A stretch of 64,000 nucleotides of DNA from Accumulibacter sp. GTDB lineage: Bacteria; Pseudomonadota; Gammaproteobacteria; Burkholderiales; Rhodocyclaceae. The stretch spans positions 1-64,000 of the forward strand of contig JAIFKU010000088.1 of the NCBI GenBank assembly GCA_020049495.1. Direction: 5' to 3'. This document shows positions 59,254 to 64,000 of this stretch, in pieces. A program made the position numbers and the translations under genes. The notes under the pieces are model-generated. The model saw nothing but the letters and a program-made list of their open reading frames with translations. It made no database searches and was not told the DNA's origin. Position 1 is the first letter of the stretch, and every line of letters starts with the position of its first letter.

Positions 59254-59511
59254 TTATTTCTTCATTTCGTCCTTGGCCATGGCGTCCTTCTTCATGCCGC
59301 CCTTGGCCATGGTGTCTTTCTTCATTCCATCCTTGGCCATGCTGTCCTTCTTCATTCCGTCTTTGGACATGTGATCCTTGGTCATGGTTTCCTTTTTCAT
59401 GCCATCCTTGCCCATCCCGTCTTTCTTCATCTCGTCCATGGCGAGAGCGGAACCTCCGGCCAGCAGCAGGGAAAGGGCGAGCAGGCTTGAGGCAAAGGTC
59501 ATTTTGTTCAT
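59254..59511 (-). CDS. mrpX: Secreted methionine-rich pentapeptide-repeat protein (MrpX-like)
   Basis: The 85-residue protein has a 24-residue signal peptide ending SALA. The 61-residue mature part is eleven consecutive five-residue units of the form xKDxM (KKDGM, AKDGM, TKDHM and so on), so that 13 of 61 residues are Met, spaced exactly five apart. It has no Cys or aromatic residue, is rich in Lys/Asp and is probably unfolded. It matches the MrpX type described in Azospira suillum, a periplasmic peptide that scavenges hypochlorite by Met oxidation and is reduced again. Strong AAAGGAG ribosome site. It is first in the SigF-type operon. Confidence 0.88.
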   Translation of the reverse strand: MNKMTFASSLLALSLLLAGGSALAMDEMKKDGMGKDGMKKETMTKDHMSKDGMKKDSMAKDGMKKDTMAKGGMKKDAMAKDEMKK

Positions 59512-59708
59512 GGTGAGCTCCTTTGGTGGTCATTGAATGGCAGAATTGCCTTTATTCAGGGCCGACGAGCGCTTCCGCTCAACGGCCTCCGAACCAGTTG
59601 TACCCCTGGTCTTCCCAGTAGCCCCCGGGGTAGGTATCCTTTCAGTTGGCAGGTCATGTTCCGTGTGCTCTTCAGTGGCGACTGATTTCAGCGCGTTGTA
59701 CTAGGTAG

Positions 59709-59734
59709 TTCGTGCGCAAGCGGCGATCGGTTAC
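59709..59734 (-). promoter_or_regulatory. SigF-type promoter of the mrpX-trx-ccdA-msrA operon
   Basis: On the minus strand the sequence reads GTAACC (59734-59729), 16 bases, CGAA (59712-59709). The identical bipartite motif, with the same spacer length, occurs in front of sigF on the other strand. It agrees with the GTAACC-N16-CGAA consensus I recall for Caulobacter SigF. It implies a leader of nearly 190 bases before mrpX. Confidence 0.8.
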
Positions 59735-59768
59735 ACGCGCTGGCAAATAAACCTTTTTTCATTTGGCT

Positions 59769-59794
59769 GTAACCAAAGACCTCGATGCAACGAA
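59769..59794 (+). promoter_or_regulatory. SigF-type promoter of sigF-nrsF
   Basis: GTAACC (59769-59774), 16 bases, CGAA (59791-59794) on the plus strand: a copy of the mrpX-side motif, giving positive autoregulation. The -10 half overlaps the first codons of the longest sigF frame. Confidence 0.75.
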
Positions 59795-60357
59795 TAACCA
59801 GAGAAGAGGGATGGCGTGCCAAAGAGGATCGCCTTCGCACGTTATTGATCGGCGGGCTCGCCGGCGACAGTCAGGACTATCAGGTCTTCCTCAAGGAATT
59901 GAGCGCGCACCTGAGAGCCTTTCTGCGCAAGCGCCTGGCGGGCTTGCCGGATGAGGTGGAGGATCTTGTGCAGGAATCACTGATTGCGGTTCATAACCAG
60001 CGCCATACCTACGACCCCGGGCAACCGCTGTCGGCATGGGTACAGGCGATTGCCAAATACAAGCTGATCGATCTTCTGCGTCGACGTGCAGCACAGGAGC
60101 TGCTGACCGATCCTTTGGACGATGAGCCCGATTTTTTCTCGACCGCCGACGCCGACGCCGCCGAAGCGCGCCGCGACCTGAACAAGCTGCTTGATGATCT
60201 GCCTGACCAGCACCGTCTTCCGATCATCTACACCCGGCTGGAGGGCTTGTCGGTGCAGGAAGCGGCAAGGATAACGGGCATGTCCGAATCGGCCATCAAG
60301 GTCGGAGTACATCGCGGTCTCAAGGTACTGGCCGCCAGGATACGAGGTAGTACATGA
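59785..60357 (+). CDS. sigF: ECF sigma factor, SigF type
   Basis: The frame is 190 residues from ATG 59785. Sigma region 2 is [41 protein letters not shown] and region 4 is [44 protein letters not shown]. It fits the SigF-type ECF group that is controlled by NrsF-family anti-sigma factors and responds to oxidants or metals. The predicted -10 (CGAA) lies inside the first codons, so translation from the SigF promoter would have to start downstream; TTG 59845 (LIGGLAGD) is the only other in-frame candidate. The stop overlaps nrsF (ATGA). Confidence 0.93.
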   Translation: MQRITREEGWRAKEDRLRTLLIGGLAGDSQDYQVFLKELSAHLRAFLRKRLAGLPDEVEDLVQESLIAVHNQRHTYDPGQPLSAWVQAIAKYKLIDLLRRRAAQELLTDPLDDEPDFFSTADADAAEARRDLNKLLDDLPDQHRLPIIYTRLEGLSVQEAARITGMSESAIKVGVHRGLKVLAARIRGST

Positions 60358-60995
60358 AAACAGACGATCTGATCAGCATGCTGGCTACCGGCGCAAGCGC
60401 CGTGCCACCCCATGTGGCCGAGCGGCGCTACGCGACGGCCATCGGCGGCGGCGCGATCGGCGCGCTGGCCCTGGTGCTTTCCCTGCTGCGCATCCGTCCG
60501 GATCTTGCCGAAGCGGCCCTGCTGCCGATGTTCTGGCTAAAAATCGGATTTGTCGCCAGTCTGGTGCTTGTCAGCCTGTTCGCCGCCTTGCGTTTGTCCC
60601 GGCCGGGCGCGCGGCTCGACTGGGTGCCGGCAGTGATTGCTGCCCCGGTGCTGGTGATGTGGTGCATCGCCGCGTATGTCCTGATCCAGGCGGAACCGTC
60701 GCAACGTTCCGGCCTGTTCCTCGGATCAACGTGGAGTATCTGCCCCATCCTGATCGCCCTGATTTCGCTGCCGGTGTTTGTTGCCGTAACGTGGGCGATG
60801 AAAGGACTCGCCCCCACCCGGCCGCGCTTTGCCGGATTCGCTGCCGGGCTGCTTTCCGGAGCGACCGCCGCACTGGTGTACTGCCTGCACTGCCCGGAAC
60901 TGGACGCGCCATTCATCGGTTTCTGGTACGTGCTCGGCATGTTGATCCCGGCGGGCGCCGGTGCTCTCCTCGGGCGTACGCTCCTGCGCTGGTAA
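60354..60995 (+). CDS. nrsF: Anti-sigma factor NrsF (DUF1109)
   Basis: The 213-residue protein has six hydrophobic segments and the DUF1109/NrsF pattern, starting [20 protein letters not shown]. Cys130 (TWSICPIL) and Cys177/Cys180 (YCLHCPE) occupy the positions of the conserved cysteines that Caulobacter NrsF uses to sense the inducer. It should hold SigF at the membrane until oxidised. It is translationally coupled to sigF. Confidence 0.92.
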   Translation: MKTDDLISMLATGASAVPPHVAERRYATAIGGGAIGALALVLSLLRIRPDLAEAALLPMFWLKIGFVASLVLVSLFAALRLSRPGARLDWVPAVIAAPVLVMWCIAAYVLIQAEPSQRSGLFLGSTWSICPILIALISLPVFVAVTWAMKGLAPTRPRFAGFAAGLLSGATAALVYCLHCPELDAPFIGFWYVLGMLIPAGAGALLGRTLLRW

Positions 60996-61123
60996 CTGGC
61001 GGTGAATCCTTGCCGTGGGCGGAGCAAACCCCTGGCCTGGGCAAAAGCCCTGTAATCCCTATGTTCCTCAGGCTTCTTGCGGGTTAAGATATCGCCTCCA
61101 GTCCATCACCATCGAGACCCGTC

Positions 61124-62782
61124 ATGCCCGTGAAAATCATCCCGTCCACGCCGTCGGCCTATGCCTATCCGCTGCTCATCAAGCAACTGCTGCACACGCC
61201 ATTGGCCATTGCTCCGGACCAGGAGATCACGTATCAGGGAAAACTGCGCTATTCCTACAGAACCCTGCGCCAACGCATCGGGCGGCTGGCCGGCGGGCTG
61301 GCCGGGCTGGGTGTGGAAGCCGGGCAAACCGTAGCCATCATGGACTGGGACAGCCACCGCTATCTGGAATGTTTCTTTGCCGTGCCGATGATGGGCGCCG
61401 TGCTGCAAACGGTCAATGTGCGCCTGAATGCCGAACAGATCCTGTACACCCTCAACCACGCCCGGGCCGATGTGCTGCTGATCAATCGCGATTTCTTCCC
61501 GCTGCTGGCGCCTATCGCCGCACGCCTGGAAAGCGTGAACCGTTTCGTGCTGATCGATGATGAACAAACGCCAATCGACAGCCCGGTCAGCTTTGCCGCC
61601 GAGTACGAAGCCCTGCTCGCCGGCGGCGATGCCAATTTCGAATTCCCGGATTTCGACGAAAACGCCCAAGCGACGGTGTTCTACACCACGGGCACGACGG
61701 GGCTGCCCAAGGGCGTGCATTTCAGCCACCGCCAACTGGTGCTGCACACCCTCGGCGTCGCCACCTGCGTTGGCACTGCCGCCGCCCACGGGCGACTGCA
61801 CCGCGAAGACGTATACATGCCGATCACGCCGATGTTTCACGTGCATGCCTGGGGCTTCCCCTACATCGCCACGCTGCTTGGCCTCAAGCAGGTCTATCCC
61901 GGCCGGTACATGCCGGGCACCCTGCTGCAATTGATCAATGACGAGAAAGTCACCTTCTCGCACTGCGTTCCCTCGATCATGCAGATGCTGCTCAGCCATC
62001 CGGGTTCCGAGAATATCGATCTTGCCGGCTGGAAAGTGCTCATCGGCGGTTCGGCCATGTCGCCGGCGCTGGCCAATGCCTCGCTCAAGCGCGGCATCGA
62101 TGTGCTGACCGGCTACGGGATGTCCGAAACCTGCCCGGTGCTGACCATCGCCCATCTCGATAGCGCGGATCTGCAGAGTTTACCCGAACAGCAGACCACG
62201 TTGCGTTGCAAGACCGGTCTGCCGCTGCCGCTGGTCGACTTGCGCATTGTCACGCCGGAGATGAGCGATGTGGCTCACGACGGCAATGCCACCGGCGAGA
62301 TGGTGGTGCGTGCGCCGTGGCTGACCCAGAGTTACCTGCAGGCGTCGCAGGCTTCCGAGGAGTTGTGGATCGGCGGCTATCTGCACACCCAGGATATCGC
62401 CAACATCGACGCGCGCGGCTATGTAAAAATCACCGACCGGATCAAGGATGTGATCAAGACGGCTGGCGAGTGGACCTCATCGCTGCAGTTGGAAGATGTG
62501 GTCTCCAGGCACGAAGCCGTGCATGAGGTGGCGGTGATCGGCTTGCCCGACGAAAAATGGGGCGAGCGCCCGCTGGCGCTGGTGGTGCTGAAACCGGAAT
62601 TCGAGGGCAAGGTAAGCGAGCATGCGATCCGCAATTTTGCTGCACACCTGGTCGATACAACCGGCATTTCGCGCCACAGCGTCCTGCTGCAGGTGCGTTT
62701 CGTCAAGGCGCTGACCAAGACCAGCGTCGGCAAGATCAACAAGCGTGAAATGCGCGAAACCCTCGGGAAGCCGGCGCTGTGA
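61124..62782 (+). CDS. Fatty acyl-CoA ligase (AMP-binding)
   Basis: The 552-residue protein has the AMP-binding motif YTTGTTGLPKGVHFSH, the substrate loop MFHVHAWGFP, GYGMSETCPV, the hinge DRIKDVIKTAGEW and the C-terminal catalytic Lys in KTSVGKINKREMR. It resembles medium or long-chain fatty acid-CoA ligases. TSS replaces ISS in the usual GEWISS. It activates a carboxylic acid with ATP. The next gene, an acetoacetate-decarboxylase-like protein, begins 55 bases later. Confidence 0.9.
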   Translation: MPVKIIPSTPSAYAYPLLIKQLLHTPLAIAPDQEITYQGKLRYSYRTLRQRIGRLAGGLAGLGVEAGQTVAIMDWDSHRYLECFFAVPMMGAVLQTVNVRLNAEQILYTLNHARADVLLINRDFFPLLAPIAARLESVNRFVLIDDEQTPIDSPVSFAAEYEALLAGGDANFEFPDFDENAQATVFYTTGTTGLPKGVHFSHRQLVLHTLGVATCVGTAAAHGRLHREDVYMPITPMFHVHAWGFPYIATLLGLKQVYPGRYMPGTLLQLINDEKVTFSHCVPSIMQMLLSHPGSENIDLAGWKVLIGGSAMSPALANASLKRGIDVLTGYGMSETCPVLTIAHLDSADLQSLPEQQTTLRCKTGLPLPLVDLRIVTPEMSDVAHDGNATGEMVVRAPWLTQSYLQASQASEELWIGGYLHTQDIANIDARGYVKITDRIKDVIKTAGEWTSSLQLEDVVSRHEAVHEVAVIGLPDEKWGERPLALVVLKPEFEGKVSEHAIRNFAAHLVDTTGISRHSVLLQVRFVKALTKTSVGKINKREMRETLGKPAL

Positions 62783-62837
62783 GCGCCATTCTTCTTCTCC
62801 TGGGAAAACGCTGAAGGCATACGCACAAGGAAGAATC

Positions 62838-63638
62838 ATGCTCAAAGGTTATACGCTTCCGCGTACCCCTCGCGGCACCTCGAGCCTGGCACCCGCTCCG
62901 CCCTGGCACTACGTCGGAACTGCCCTGGCGGTCGAATTCGACGCCGACCCGTCGGCCGCAGCGAAGTTTCTCCCGGCAGGACTGGAGCTGCATTCGGGGC
63001 GCTGCGCCGCCTATTTCATTGACTGGCAATATGCCAGCGAAAGCGGTAACGAGTACCTCGATCCCGTGCGCAGCCAGTACCGTGAAACGATCATCCTGCT
63101 TTCGGCGCAGTTTGAAGGAACGCCAGTTGCCTATTGCCCGTTCATCTGGGTCGATCAGGATGTCTCGCTGATGCGCGGCTTGGCTCAGGGCTGGCCGAAA
63201 CAGATCGGCTCGATCTGGATTACCCGGGCTTACGAGTTGCCGTCAAAAGCCGCTCCGCTGGTAGGTCCGGGCGGCCGGTTCGGGGCCACGCTGGCGGCCA
63301 AGGACAGACGCCTGATCGAAGCGCAGGTTTGTCTGCGTGAACAGACCGATACGCTGCCCTCGCCGAGTTTCGCCAAGGCGGTCAATACACGGCTTTTCCC
63401 GGAGCTGAGCGCCGGCAAGCATGAGCAGCCGGCCGTGCACGAACTGGTTCAACTGAAATCGCGCGACGTGCGCATTTCGCCGATCTGGACAGGCGAGGCC
63501 GAGATGCAGATTTTCGACCACCCCTATCTCGAACTCCCCGACCTGAAACCGCTGGCGGTGATCGCGGGTTATCGCTTCACGTTTGCGCTCACCGTCGACG
63601 ATCTGCTCTTCCTGCGCGATTTGAGAACCCCGACCTGA
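62838..63638 (+). CDS. Acetoacetate decarboxylase family protein
   Basis: The protein is 266 residues from ATG 62838 with AAGGAAG upstream. The family core is [33 protein letters not shown], whose Lys in GWPK is the position of the Schiff-base Lys. It may decarboxylate acetoacetate or act on a related 2-oxo or 3-oxo acid; many family members do not act on acetoacetate. Likely in one operon with the acyl-CoA ligase. Confidence 0.8.
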   Translation: MLKGYTLPRTPRGTSSLAPAPPWHYVGTALAVEFDADPSAAAKFLPAGLELHSGRCAAYFIDWQYASESGNEYLDPVRSQYRETIILLSAQFEGTPVAYCPFIWVDQDVSLMRGLAQGWPKQIGSIWITRAYELPSKAAPLVGPGGRFGATLAAKDRRLIEAQVCLREQTDTLPSPSFAKAVNTRLFPELSAGKHEQPAVHELVQLKSRDVRISPIWTGEAEMQIFDHPYLELPDLKPLAVIAGYRFTFALTVDDLLFLRDLRTPT

Positions 63639-63703
63639 GCCGGTTTGTCAGGCGCCGAGTACCCTTGGGGTCAGTTTTGCATGATGGATATTCACGGGAC
63701 GTG

Positions 63704-64000
63704 ATGGTGACTGACCGGACAGAGAAAACAGGCGCCATCGTCATCGGCGCCGGCATTGTCGGGCTGGCCTGCGCCCGTGCGCTTGCCGAAAAGGGCTTCG
63801 AGACCATCATCCTCGAACGCCACGCCGCTTTCGGGCAGGAAACCAGCTCGCGCAACAGCGAAGTCATTCACGCCGGACTCTACTACCCCAGCCATTCCCT
63901 GAAAGCCGGCCTGTGTGTCGACGGCAGTCGCCGTCTCTACGAATACGCGGTGGCAAGAGGCATTGCCCATAGACGCTGCGGGAAACTGATCGTCGCCACG
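63704..64000 (+). CDS. FAD-dependent oxidoreductase, LhgO-like (5' part)
   Basis: The frame runs off the right edge; 99 residues are visible. The FAD-binding loop is [18 protein letters not shown] with an acidic end (LERH), followed by [16 protein letters not shown], typical for the L-2-hydroxyglutarate oxidase/dehydrogenase group of the DAO family. The ATG at 63704 is preceded by GGGAC. Substrate cannot be fixed from this part. Confidence 0.85.
   Translation, partial: MVTDRTEKTGAIVIGAGIVGLACARALAEKGFETIILERHAAFGQETSSRNSEVIHAGLYYPSHSLKAGLCVDGSRRLYEYAVARGIAHRRCGKLIVAT

Noticed and set aside
1-64000. tRNA/rRNA genes, CRISPR arrays, insertion sequences, prophage
   Set aside because: The intergenic regions were read for cloverleaf-like segments, regular direct repeats and transposase or integrase frames; none was found.

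Overview
The window reads as chromosome of a high-GC betaproteobacterium, most likely of the Rhodocyclales (Azospira/Dechloromonas/Accumulibacter-like). The reasons are the gene content (an HprK-PtsN-Hpf-RpoN block, RibBA with a degenerate RibA half, type 2 LeuA, a branched-chain amino acid ABC operon) and a SigF/NrsF/methionine-rich-peptide locus of the kind I know from Azospira suillum. No rRNA, tRNA, CRISPR array, insertion sequence or phage gene was seen.

Layout. 1-12 kb is accessory and catabolic: the end of a GarR/GlxR-type reductase, a beta-propeller lipoprotein, RidA, a LysR regulator, and a minus-strand group with an SDR, a cupin, an IolB-like isomerase, a ribulose-phosphate-epimerase-like enzyme and an orphan TRAP binding protein. 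It ends with a 921-residue fusion of a crotonyl-CoA-reductase-like protein with a crotonase. 12.5-19.7 kb holds a CHASE hybrid kinase, a Pgl-type lactonase, a VTT membrane protein, a DUF4197 protein, a 2-hydroxyacid dehydrogenase and a BamE-like protein. 19.7-28.3 kb runs forward: metH behind a leader that ends in a terminator, murB, a pteridine-reductase-type SDR, ttcA and a degenerate cyclase-FHA protein.

28.3-38.9 kb is a long minus-strand housekeeping run: ribBA-ribH-nusB-thiL-pgpA-pncC, then recA (with SOS box)-recX-lptB-rpoN-hpf-ptsN-hprK-psiF. 39-46 kb runs forward with asnS, a short asparaginase-like protein and a five-gene liv operon. ribE and leuA follow on the minus strand, lrp on the plus strand. 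49.4-52.4 kb is a second hybrid kinase split by a frameshift. After it come an RluF-type pseudouridine synthase with a long basic extension, Prc and a RIO kinase.

The most interesting region is 57.4-61.0 kb. A SigF-type ECF sigma factor and its membrane anti-sigma NrsF are divergent from four minus-strand genes: a secreted protein with methionine at every fifth residue, a periplasmic thioredoxin-like protein, a CcdA-type electron transporter and a secreted MsrA. Two copies of GTAACC-N16-CGAA face outward between the two arms. Together these look like a complete periplasmic system in which a sacrificial methionine-rich peptide absorbs hypochlorite or similar oxidants and is re-reduced with electrons from the cytoplasm. 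The window closes with an acyl-CoA ligase, an acetoacetate-decarboxylase-like protein and the start of an LhgO-like FAD oxidoreductase.
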